DNA from: Ophiura sarsii
Lineage: Eukaryota; Echinodermata; Ophiuroidea; Amphilepidida; Ophiuridae
Direction of reading: 5' to 3'
Assembly (NCBI GenBank): GCA_035610835.1
Contig: CM069448.1
Coordinates: 9,115,607-9,179,606, forward strand
DNA length: 64,000 bases
A program made the translations under genes and the position numbers. The notes beneath the pieces are model-generated. The model had not been told where the DNA came from and made no database searches. It saw only the letters and a list, made by a program, of their open reading frames with translations. Positions 11,793 to 22,244 of the stretch are shown here, in pieces; position 1 is the first letter of the stretch; every line of letters begins with the position of its first letter.

Positions 11793-12744
11793 AGGGGCAC
11801 TAAGAGATGTGTTGGAGGCTGCGCCCTAAATTATGATAAAAACTGGGATTAGTATATTTTTATAATTGTATTAGCCTACATGTATGAACTTACACCTATA
11901 AGGATTAAGAAAAATCAGCCCTCTTTGTACAAGAAAACGTCGATTTAAAAATGCTCGTAGAGCCGCAACGAGCATTTTACGTCCGACAGTATCCCCCTGC
12001 ACACAAGTTTTACAGATGGGCAAAATACCAATTTGCAGCTCAAGTGATTGACACAATCGGACAGCCAATCGCAAGCAACCCTCTTACCAGGAATAATTTG
12101 AACCATAAATACCACTTGTAATTTACAGACCGTGGTCTCCAATTGTGTCCAATCCAAGAAATCGATGTACAGAACATTGGATGGTCAAGATCGCATGAAT
12201 AGGGATTTTTGATTATGAATAATGTACCCCGGTTTGTGTACAAAGCTGAGACGAATATTCTTCTCAGGTATAAAGTATTTGAGACATGCAGGTATGGTGT
12301 GCATATTCATGCTATAAAATATAGAATTCAAATGATTTGTGCTATATTTTACAGTGTTTTATCAGTAATATATTTAAAATTACTATTCTACTTAATAGTA
12401 ACAAACATTTAGTAACATAAAACAACAATTCTTATTAAAAGAGAAGAATATAGGCTCACTATTCTGATTTATAGTAGAAGTATTGAATTTTTTAATTTTG
12501 ACCTTATTTACGGTACCCAACATATTAGAAAAAATACCCAACCATTTCCCTTACGCGTGATACATAACGCGAACCATATTTGCATAGAGGGCGTTTTTCA
12601 ATAAATAGCGATAATATTGTTTTAATCAAGTTTTGCTGTGTTTTTGTTAGTAGAAACAACAATAATGGCAATTTTTAATGTTCATCTTGAATTCTGAAGT
12701 AAATTTTTAAACATTTAAAATTTTCAACACCACTTAATGTCCCT
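11793..12744. mobile_element. TTAA-flanked nonautonomous element, 952 bp
   Basis: TTAA at 11789-11792 and 12745-12748; ends AGGGGCACTAAGAGA and its looser inverse (gtg-ttaatgtcccT). Copy B has the intact site cgcccggTTAAcgaag (near 45968). The termini resemble the 289-bp element at 4336, so both may use one transposase. Confidence 0.8.
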
Positions 12745-12748
12745 TTAA

Positions 12749-13970
12749 CGAAGAAAATATTTTTTTAAATAGCACTTACAATGGAGTTGGTTAGCTAACT
12801 CTAACGGTTTTGGATTGGAAAAAAAATCTTCTAACCTATGATGAATTTTTCAAAATGATAAAGATTAACATTCGCGATTACGTGTTATTCCAATACGATT
12901 CAAAAGTTAGGTTTCGCGTGGCCACCATCGTCTGGTTTTAACAGGGTAGTTGATTTCCATGTTCAGTAAACTCCGATTTCTTTTTAAAAATATGGTTGAA
13001 TGTATTTTCAATCGTTCGTATAAATCAGTTGATATAACAAAGATAAACGATAAGAAACGTAAGAATGTAATTTTGACGATGCCCCCTTTTTTAAAATTAA
13101 TTTAACACCATAGATTCTGTATTTTGTAAATAATGTCTAGTAAGGTTCACATTCAGTTTGTCCACCATTTAGTAGATGTCTGGGGCTTTAATACACACTT
13201 AATAGAGGCATTTTTTTTATGACTCCTTTAACTTTTTTAAAAAACATTCAATTTTTCAAAAATTCAAAAAATTCCAACAAAGAACAAACAAACAAAGCAT
13301 GTCGGTATTATTGAAAACTAGTTTCTTCGGTCTGTCTCTGTGCTCGCTATAATTGGAAAAATGGTTGAACATTTTTTATTTGCTCCACAAACAAAATTGT
13401 GGGAGGGTTTCCAAATACATGCATCCATGGTGTAAAACTGAAATAAGAGCGCCTTAAATCTAAAAAAAATCTTTAAAAAATAAATACAAATTAAATAAAC
13501 AAGTTGCAGGTTTTCTGGGACACTCTGTATGTTGCATGTTTTAGGATATGATATAAAAATGCTCGAGCGATTTAGAATAGAGATATGTAGAAAAACATTA
13601 GTGAAGTGATTTTTGCGAAAGCAACTTGGTCCTCATAATATGTGCATGGTGTTTACTATCTACCAAATGTAGGGTGGTATGAAATATGACAAAATCCTTA
13701 AACTAGAACGCACACAATTTAAAGTGTACAATGACACAAACAATATATGGTTGTGCAACTTACAAGTGAGGCTTTCTCATGTATCCGGTTACAAGAGATA
13801 GGATGTCTCATTTTGACGGCCGATTCAAAGCATAGTTTGTTTTCCATTGTTTCAATGTTAAATTCCCAGGGTCCATTACCTTGACCAGTAGTGTTGACTT
13901 GATCCCTAATAGCTGAATAACTCATTGAACTATTGTTCTAAGTTACTTCCTGTTTTTTCATCCGATACAG
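12749..13970. other. Upstream region of the orphan exon, no gene recognised
   Basis: Closely matches copy B 45969-46970. It ends in a pyrimidine-rich splice acceptor at 13970. AT-rich, no supported coding sequence. Confidence 0.5.
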
Positions 13971-14233
13971 GCAGGCTGCGCCGACGACGCTTCTACCCCC
14001 GCGTCTACCAGGGTAACAATACTAGCAGATGAGCTAGTTAGTATAATAGTGTGTCCTCTACCACCAGTAACCACGGAATCCTACGGTGTTATACATGGCC
14101 TTATCCTCGATACCGCCTTGACGTAGCGTTGGTCACCAAACGTCACGCTTCGCGCGCAAAGAACCGACGACAATAAACCAACCAACGACAACGACACGGC
14201 GGCTTCAGTGCAGCAGAGCAGTAACTACCAAAG

Positions 14234-14390
14234 ATGAGGTTTATTGACTGGCGTGGCCGACACTTCGGTTGGCTGGTGACGGGTGCCATGTTCAGCCAAT
14301 TCTTTTTCGGTTTTGGTATCATGGCTTCATACGTGATGTTGTACGTTGAGCTGGAGAAGGAATTCGTAACAGCATCTGCCTCTGCATTAG
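14234..14390 (+). pseudogene. Duplicate of transporter coding exon 1 (copy A), no downstream exons
   Basis: This exon is identical in protein to 47231-47387, with one synonymous difference. It starts at ATG 14234 and ends at the donor GT 14391. The remaining exons are not present after it; sequence stops at an N gap 760 bases downstream. It is therefore an orphan exon of a partial duplicate, or the second allele misplaced by the assembler. It could in principle splice to exon 2 at 53664 as an alternative first exon, but the intervening 39 kb and the gap make that unlikely. Confidence 0.85.
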
Positions 14391-14882
14391 GTATGAAAAC
14401 CATAAGGCCAAAATTCACAAAGATCATAGAGGTAAGAGCTTATCCATGTATAAACAGATTAGCTGCCATCTTTGTGGGAATATTAACTTTGTTTAACACT
14501 TTCCACGCGGCTTGGTTTTACAATATACAAATCAGATTTGTCAGCAGAAACCTTTGCTAACTTTCAGGGCTTTTTTACCTCAAGGATTACTGAACCGATA
14601 CTAGGCATGTTTGTACTTATTTCAATGAATTTCGCATGGTGATTCCAAATATAGTAGGCCTAATGAAATTCAAATAATTTTGAAATTATGAAATTTAAAT
14701 TTTTTGAATGTCGTCTGCAGACGCCTTGCGCCTGCCGCGTGGAAAGTGTTAAGATTTGCAGAAAGACACACCTGTTTCATGATTTTGGGAGCATGGTTCA
14801 AGCAACGAAACGGACGTCAATTGATGCATTCATTTGAATGTAGAATAGGCCGGGTGCGATTCCACTTTGTATAGTCCGTTGT

Positions 14883-15079
14883 CAGCCGCGTAGCCAGCCC
14901 AGCCACTCCGAGGGGGCAAGATCCCCATAGATCCCCATAACGGTCCCTATTTCAAAGAAACCAGGTCAAAAAACGGCTGATTTAACATGATTTTCCGCCC
15001 TTTTCGTCCCCATTTTGCCAATTTTTCCCCCTCCGGGGGGCAGTTCGCCCCACCCGCCCCCCCACTCGCTACGCTACTG
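14883..15079. mobile_element. hAT-like MITE, 197 bp, 8-bp target duplication
   Basis: The ends CAGCCGCGTAGCCAGC and CTCGCTACGCTACTG (imperfect inverse, CAGTAGCGTAGC type) are flanked by TCCGTTGT on both sides (14875-14882, 15080-15087). Copy B has a single TCCGTTGT near 47875. Eight-base duplication and CAG-N-GCGTAGC termini fit hAT. Confidence 0.85.
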
Positions 15080-15151
15080 TCCGTTGTGCATAGCTACATC
15101 GATTTTTAGTTTTTAACTTTTGACCAAAAAGTGCCAAAAGGTGAAATGTTG

Positions 15152-15251
15152 NNNNNNNNNNNNNNNNNNNNNNNNNNNNNNNNNNNNNNNNNNNNNNNNN
15201 NNNNNNNNNNNNNNNNNNNNNNNNNNNNNNNNNNNNNNNNNNNNNNNNNNN
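15152..15251. other. Assembly gap, 100 N
   Basis: Exactly 100 N follow gaaatgttg. Exactly 100 N is the usual convention for a gap of unknown size. It coincides with the end of the 11-kb duplicated block. Confidence 0.99.
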
Positions 15252-15284
15252 TGATAAAGAAACAAAAGATAACAGTCTCTCTGG

Positions 15285-15395
15285 CCTCCCAGACTCCCCA
15301 TTCCTTGCTCCTCTCCCCCTCTCTCTTTTTCTTCATCCTTTTCCCCCTTCCCCCTCTTATAACCTCTACATGACCTTTGACCCCATTTGGTCAAA
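15285..15395. repeat. Polypyrimidine tract followed by a DR1-like word
   Basis: A C/T-only-like tract at 15300-15358 leads into tgacctttgacccc, the inverse of a DR1 nuclear-receptor site. Confidence 0.5.
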
Positions 15396-15691
15396 ATTGT
15401 TTACTGCACTATAGAGCTCTCATATGAGAGGTCAGACTTCAATCTCAACCAAACTTGATCTTTGTAAGAGGACCTGATATGACTCATACTCATAGGATCT
15501 ACCCACATGGCCTCTAATAACCCTACATAACCTTTTACCCCGTTTTGTGTAGGACTCATTGATATGAATCTCCAAGCCAGGGGATTCTGAAGTCGTGATT
15601 TGCTTTTTTTTTTTGAAATGTTAATGTCATTCCATTTCTTTTTAATTTTTTAAAGTTCAATTTTTCAAAAGTTTCAAAAGTTATCACAAAA

Positions 15692-15722
15692 TTGTTGTTG
15701 TTGTTGTTGTTGTTGTTGTTTT
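15692..15722. repeat. (GTT)n microsatellite
   Basis: About ten GTT units. Confidence 0.9.
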
Positions 15723-15882
15723 TGTTAGAAATTTTGAAAAGGAATCTCAAATTCTCAACTAAAAAACCTATGGTCAGACCTGTAGAAGACTTTTGGCTCA
15801 AGTGTGAAAAACCGCAATAAACTAATTGATCTGATTTTTGAATATTAATAATATTATGTTATTATTGTCTGTTTGGTTTCAG

Positions 15883-15997
15883 CTGCAAGTCAACCATTGA
15901 AGTCATCCACGGCTTGATGTCGCAGGTCATCAAAAATCGTCTCTTCAATCAAGTACACACACAGGAGCAGCCACCGGCGGCACCATCTAAGACATAA
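15883..15997 (+). CDS. Orphan terminal coding exon of an unidentified gene (candidate)
   Basis: An acceptor (TGTCTGTTTGGTTTCAG, ending 15882) is followed by an open frame: one leftover base, 37 codons and TAA at 15995-15997. It reads [20 protein letters not shown], then [17 protein letters not shown]. Base composition is more coding-like than the flanks, and the end is followed by AT-rich 3' UTR-like sequence. No upstream exon can be seen; it would lie in or beyond the N gap at 15152-15251. I do not recognise the protein. The frame is short, so chance cannot be excluded. Confidence 0.4.
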
Positions 15998-16205
15998 TGC
16001 CTCAATCCTTCTCAAAAACAATCTGTGTAAAACTCACTATCACTTGTGCTTATAAACCGACTACCGGTACTTGCTATTTGTATACGTAATGCACATTAAT
16101 GTCTCATGGTTACATAATACATAAAGTCATAAACATACATATGATACAACAAGTATTTGTGATGTGCTGTTCCCTAAAGGCTCAAAGAGGTCTACAGAGA
16201 TACTA

Positions 16206-17268
16206 CAGGGTGTCCAAAAGTCTATGCACATTTTTGAAGAGTCATATATCTCATAAAATATAAATCATATGGTATTAATTTAACCATATTTTGATAGACG
16301 AGATTTGGGAAATTATTTTGATACCAAACACAACCCTATAGGTGAACCCACAACATTATAAAACTGGTTGAAAGTTTTTGGCCATTTGCCAGACCCACCA
16401 AATACCAAGTACCACACATAAAATCAGGTGCGCATAAATTAACGGTATGAAAGCAACGTTGCGCATTAGTCACAGTTCACTGCTTACCTTGCAACATTAA
16501 TGTTTACCCCCGGGGGGGCCAGTCAAACATAATGTTGTACACATGCGTGACCAAAAAAACGCGTAAAAAGGGGTGTTTTTCAGTGTTGGACGCGTCACGC
16601 GCGTGACGCGTCACGCGCGTGACGCGTTAAGGGTATCAAAAACGCTGATTTTCAAGAAAAAGGGTGGCTTAAAATCCCGGCTTAAAATACAGGTCGAACG
16701 TGTTTAGGGTAACTTATTTTGTTCCCCGTTAAATAGACAAAACTTGTTTAGGGGTCATATTCTGGCAATAACTTGTTTAGGGGTCAAAATGTGCAAGGAA
16801 AGCGCGCTAAAAACTTGTTTAGGGGGTAATTTTGCTTGCCGGGTAAAACTTGTTTAGGGGGTGTCTGGAAAAAAAATTGGTCACGCATGTGTACACCATT
16901 ATGTTTGACTGGCCCCCCCGGGTGTTTACCAAACTCGGTCACCCACAACATAAATAGGCGTAGTAGACAACATTGCACAGCCAAAGTCTTCATTCAAGAT
17001 GGTTTACAGCATAGATAAGCGAATACAAATTGAATGGGTCTACGCTGAAACAATGAACTTTATTCCTCCGAAGTATAAAATTACATTTTTGCAGAAATAG
17101 ATATTTTACTTCTAGGGTGGCATTACAAACAGATTTTACTCCAATGTTTGGTATCAAAATTATTTTCCACATCTCTTCTTTCTAAATATGTATTCATATT
17201 TTCAATACGACTTATATTTTGTGAAATACAAAGCTTCAAAGTCGTGCATAGACTTTTGGGACACCCTG
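16206..17268. mobile_element. TA-flanked inverted-repeat element (CAGGGTGTCC termini), 1063 bp
   Basis: CAGGGTGTCCAAAAGTCTAT at the left mirrors the right end, with TA on both sides (16204-16205, 17269-17270). The arms match for roughly 130 bases. TA duplication fits Tc1/mariner-type mobilisation. It contains a nested insertion at 16509-16922 and has no transposase. Confidence 0.8.
16509..16922. mobile_element. Nested hAT-like MITE, 414 bp, 8-bp target duplication
   Basis: Perfect termini CCCGGGGGGGCCAGTC and inverse, with TGTTTACC on both sides (16501-16508, 16923-16930). The arms extend through gtacacatgcgtgacc. The interior carries four or five copies of acttgtttagggg (with a variable number of G) and a compact palindrome of gcgtcacgcgcgtgacgc (about 16595-16627). 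Confidence 0.85.
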
Positions 17269-17270
17269 TA

Positions 17271-18663
17271 AAATAACATAACAATAATAAAATGTAAATA
17301 TAATAATATAAGGTGAAGCAAAATTAGTTTGGAAACAAAACTGGTTTAAGCCTGGGTCCATATATCTGTTCCGAATTTATGATGCCATATGCTTTGCCCA
17401 TACATCCTTCCGAATTTGTGATGCCATATGCTTTGCGTTATGATCAATGGTTTGTAACAGAATTTGCTTGAGCCAGTTGACCTGGCAACAGTTTGTGCAC
17501 TACTATGCCAGTGGAAATGTTCGCGCGTGTAAATCTTCGCGCATTGCACATTTTGAACAATTTTGCTTGTTTTTATTTTCGCGATTTTGAGCTTCCATGC
17601 ATAGACAGACCTATACAAAATGAATATATTCGCGCGTTTTTATTTTCGCGCTTGCTGATTTGAGCGCGAAAAGCGCGAAAATAAATGTAGCGCAAACATT
17701 TCCACTTTTACAGTACTATGCCAGTGAAAATTATCAGACCTGTACAAAATTGAGTTATTTGCATAAATAAGATTTGGCCCAGTTAAGTCTTTGAAATAGT
17801 GAAAAAATTCCCACTTAGCATTTGCTTCCTTTAGATTTGTACACGCAAAGCACTGCCATCCTATGAAAAGGAAACCCATTATACCTACAAGGCCAAGGCC
17901 ATATAGAAACAATTGTAAACATCTAAAAGTTCATGTGACATTAATGTCTGGGCTTCATGTACTACAAGCAGTTACAAAAACAACAACAACAATAACAAAA
18001 AATGCAGAAATACATTACTTGTGTTGAAATCAAAAGTTAAACTTCAAATTATTTATCACCAACACCGATGAACTTTCATTCTAATAATTACTTATATGTG
18101 TTGATTTATGTACTGAATTTTCAAATCACAAATTTGAAAAGAAATAACAAGGGCAAGGAAATCACCACTTTTTCCCAGTGTTGCACAATTATAATTCTCT
18201 ATCCCCTGAATTGTGTATGGACCAGAAATTCATCACTTGTCCCTCAGTTGAATTCAAGAATTAATTGCAGGAATATTACCATTCCAGTATCCAGACGACT
18301 TTGATTCTTTGTTCCCTGAAATGTGTATGGATCAACCAGACGATGACCCTGAGTTATTCCGGATATTTTAAGTAATCAAGTAGGCCCATATGGTAGGCCA
18401 TAGCAATACTTAGACTTGCTTCAAGTCTCTCTTGTTAGTCATTTCCATCTTCCATCCTATTTTTGCTAAGTACCTTTTTAAATAGTATGCCAGTCTTAAT
18501 GTCCTTAAATATAAGGTCACACCATTGACCCTAGCCACTGTTGAGCCATATTACTAAATCTACTACCCTGTCACCAATCTACCCAGGTTACTGATCTGCT
18601 CGCCCACCGAGGCTATAGTGCAACTTACCATAACTACCCTTTATTTCATTGTGTCATGCATAT
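17271..18663. other. No gene recognised
   Basis: Contains a short duplicated word (tgatgccatatgctttg at about 17380 and 17421) and cgcgcgttttattttcgcg-type words at 17520-17690. No supported coding sequence. Confidence 0.5.
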
Positions 18664-18851
18664 AGACCTATATTGGATGTAAACAAGCATAGTATAGGGG
18701 ACTGGTATAGAAATCCACACACAGCCCTCCTGTGTATAACCATGCTTCACTGCACATTATTTGATGTTGATGTACTGCTAACGCGGTAAATTCAAATGCA
18801 TGTTCCCTGACTGGTGAATCATTTGTTTGCATACACTAAAGCTAAGAGTGT
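18664..18851 (+). repeat. 188-bp direct repeat, left copy
   Basis: Essentially identical to 19857-20044: both run from agacctatattggatgtaaa to actaaagctaagagtg. The 1.0 kb between them has no recognised gene. Confidence 0.85.
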
Positions 18852-19856
18852 ACGCCTACCCCGCTAATAGTCCCACTGTGTCAACTAATAGTCCCACTGT
18901 GTCAAACTTGAGTTATGAGGGCTCATCACCAAGTTGTTATGATTTCAATACCAACAGACTGGACTGGTACACTCCATAAAACAGGCTGGTATTAAGTTAC
19001 AGACCAACCATTGTGTCCTTATTTATGGTGTTTAGACTAGACTAGCCATGTCAGGGTGTTGATTGATGTGTACTACTGGAATATCTGACAACATCATTAT
19101 GATTGTTGGGATGCGTTGCTGTAAAGCCTCCTTGCTTAAAAACTTGAATCTGTTACTGGTAGTGGTTTCCATGTTCACACATGGACTGCCTTAGCTTGTT
19201 TGTGATGTGCTGGTCTTGTCCACATTGAACAACCCCTGAAGGTAACAGTATTCACTATAAACAGTTGAACAACCTTTAGCCCACTAGATACCATTTCTAC
19301 ATATGTTTCATAATTTTGTTAAGTGTAATTGAACGCTCTATAAGGGCCTCCCAAGAAGGTGACATTGTTAATAGACCCATGATATAACAACTATTCTGGG
19401 ATGATACCTTGATTAATGAGGTCATGTTTCTCTTAGTTTGTGACTAGCCACTGTGGACTACCATTAAATAAATACACACTTAACTGGAAAATGTCATATT
19501 TAACCCTTCTTTCAGTTGGTCCATAGTTGAACCTTGACAAGAAATCATTATTGACTACTTATTTTTTAAGTGTGTATATTTACAGGATTTTTGCCCAGAC
19601 ATATCCATCTGTCATCACTGCACTGCCCTTGTTTGGTGGTTGATCTGGCTAAGTTTGTAATTACTCTATGCTTCATTTCTCTGGTATAAATTGTATGTGG
19701 ATTTCTTTGTTTTTGAGTAGGGTATTTAACATGTTTAAGCAGTGTCTGTTTGACATCAACTCAAGGTACAAGAATCATGTACAAGCTGAATATGCCCAAT
19801 ACTCTCACTGTAAACAAGGTGTCTCTAGAGCTGAAATTGCAACCTTGAGCGTACAA

Positions 19857-20044
19857 AGACCTATATTGGATGTAAACAAGCATAGTATAGGGGACTGGTA
19901 TAGAAATCCACACACAGCCCTCCTGTGTATAACCATGCTTCACTGCACATTATTTGATGTTGATGTACTGCTAACGCGGTAAATTCAAATGCATGTTCCC
20001 TGACTGGTGAATCATTTGTTTGCATACACTAAAGCTAAGAGTGA
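19857..20044 (+). repeat. 188-bp direct repeat, right copy
   Basis: Partner of 18664-18851. The boundaries lack TG...CA and there is no polymerase or primer-binding site between, so these are not supported as LTRs. Confidence 0.85.
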
Positions 20045-22240
20045 TACTTATAATAAAAAAATGAAAACAAAATCATAAAAAGTGCTCATACCATTTTGTT
20101 GTTCAGGTCTTTAGCTCTAATTTGATAGGTCACACGCCAATATTAAAGTTATGGTTATCTTTAAATTAAGTCTTAAATATTGGTTCTTAGATATGTAAAT
20201 TAATCAAATAAAGAAAAAAATACAAAGATTTTTTTTATTTCGCTCATACAAAAATATCAGAATTAGGTATATGCACAACATATCTGATTTCCAGTCTACC
20301 AGCGTACACACATCTCTAGATAAAAAGTCAAATGTGTTTTGGACTTGATGCTAATTAAATATGCAAATAATACGCAAATGATGTCATTTTATAAAATCGC
20401 TCTAATAAATATTTACGTTAAGACTTCTTTAATATGTGTCACCAAACTTGACTTTATTGGAGGAAAATTGGTGTTGTTATTGTCATTTAAGTGAATTTGG
20501 TGAAACGGGCATTTATGGTAAGTTGCACTGTAGGGATGTGTAGGTATGTAGGCTGGGACACAGTCTGCTTATTGTACCTGTATCCAGTTAGCAAAATTGT
20601 TCTGTGGTTGGAAATAATAAGTACAGTGTAAAAGGGAGTGATCAGCCTGGAACCAAGGCTAAGCAATACTTTGGTTATTTCCCAGGAGTCCGGGACTTAA
20701 TTATAAATATTGCAAGCATGAGTGACCAAAGTTTTCCAGATACCCCTTATAACAAGTACAGAATATTGAGAACCAAAAATACAACTTTTGGGGTTGTGTG
20801 TGGGGTGGGTGGGGTGGGGGTGTGTGTGGGGGGGGGGGGGGGGTCTCCCCATTTTGACCCCCTAAAACGACTAAGCCTATTGCTCTAACATTGTACCCTC
20901 AAAACGAGTACATTCAAACAAAAGTTAATAAGGATTATTTTTACGGTATTAACAATGTAATACAGAACAGAGCTGGGATTGAGAATGCACTACACTCTTG
21001 TGGATATTAAAGCTCATGCAACAGGACAAATACCAACCTAAACAGGAGTATTCTAGAAAGTGATACCCTGTTTAGTAAATGCAATTGCTTGATTTTGAAC
21101 CCACTAAACAAGATAAACTGCTCAAGTTTGTTTTGGAAATTTGTATTCAATCGCCATTTCTTTGAATATTTTGTGATATATTCATATTGTGTATCATACA
21201 ATGTAAAGCTGATGTGTTCTTCTTTCTAATGATACCTCATTCGTAGCAATCACTTGTTTAAGTGCTTAGCCATATGCTCGAGAATGCGGGGGAGGTTGCA
21301 TTCTAAATGTGCCAAATTCCCCACTATTTTGCGCTCAAAAGACTATCTTTGTTGTCTGTTCAATGAAGTGTTACATTGACCACTACAGTGTAGAGTGATG
21401 CCCTATTGACTTTTGAGCATAAAATAGTGTTGATTTTGGCACATTCAGATTGAGACCTCCCCATGTTCTCAAGCAAGTGGCTGCTAAGTGGATATCATTG
21501 TAAAGATGAACACATCAGATTTTCATTGATATGCAAAACAGTATGGAAATATCATAAAATATTTGAACATTTTAAGATTGAAAAAAAAAATCCAAACTGT
21601 TTTTGAGCAGTTTATATACATATTTCCTCGATCTACATTGTTTTGGTCATGCATCCATGCCTACAGTATTTAGTTCAGTGCCCCCTCCCAAGTGTTACTT
21701 GACTTTTCCTCATTGGGCTATGGCAACATTTTGTGTTCAAGAAATGATCACCCAAATTACTATTCTAAATGGTCCTAGTACGCTGAATATGTATTTCCTG
21801 AAAGTTAAAGGTAGATGTTCCGATTTTCAACTTGAAGTTTTCTATTCTACATGAAAGGTCATCCTTAAAAGAGTTGTATTCCAAAGTTTGAGTTGCATAT
21901 AACTAATGGTTCTTATTTTAGACGCACAAGATGCTGTGAAATGTGCCCATTGAGTTGTACACAAACTATATTGGTGGTTAACCACCTTTTGCGGTAATTT
22001 GATGTTATTTCACCGAATTCTCCGTAATCATACTGATTTGGACCGTCAAATTTCAGTATGTTAATCAGAAAAATATGATCTTTCATATGATATGAAAATC
22101 TCCATATGTTTGAGAAAAATCTGTGTTATGAAAATGTGATCGGGTCATCTACCTTTAAGATGGACCTACAAAGCTTAATCTGAACAACTATTTAGAGGTT
22201 ATCTGTGTTTGACATTAGTTGCCATCTTGTCAGGATCCGT
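20045..22240. other. No gene recognised
   Basis: AT-rich, with a G-run at 20827-20842. No coding or transposon ends supported. Confidence 0.5.
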
Positions 22241-22244
22241 GTTT

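Larger units (their letters stand above)
4207..15151. repeat. Large duplicated block, copy A
   Basis: Collinear and same-strand with 36480-47945. Identity in shared parts is high (around 99% near exon 1 by eye), broken mainly by insertions of transposons present in only one copy. Copy A alone carries the inserts at 4741-5321, about 5877-6805, 9359-9563, 10216-11005, 11793-12744 and 14883-15079. The left edge is near 4207 and the right edge is the N gap. Confidence 0.9.

Noticed and set aside
14143..14427. 94-residue minus-strand frame (also 47140-47424)
   Set aside because: Antisense shadow of transporter exon 1; the plus strand gives the family match and splice sites.
15106..15394. Frames running through the N gap
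   Set aside because: They consist mostly of unknown residues across an assembly gap of arbitrary length.
18664..20044. LTR retrotransposon
   Set aside because: The 188-bp repeats lack TG/CA ends, a primer-binding site and any polymerase-like frame between them.
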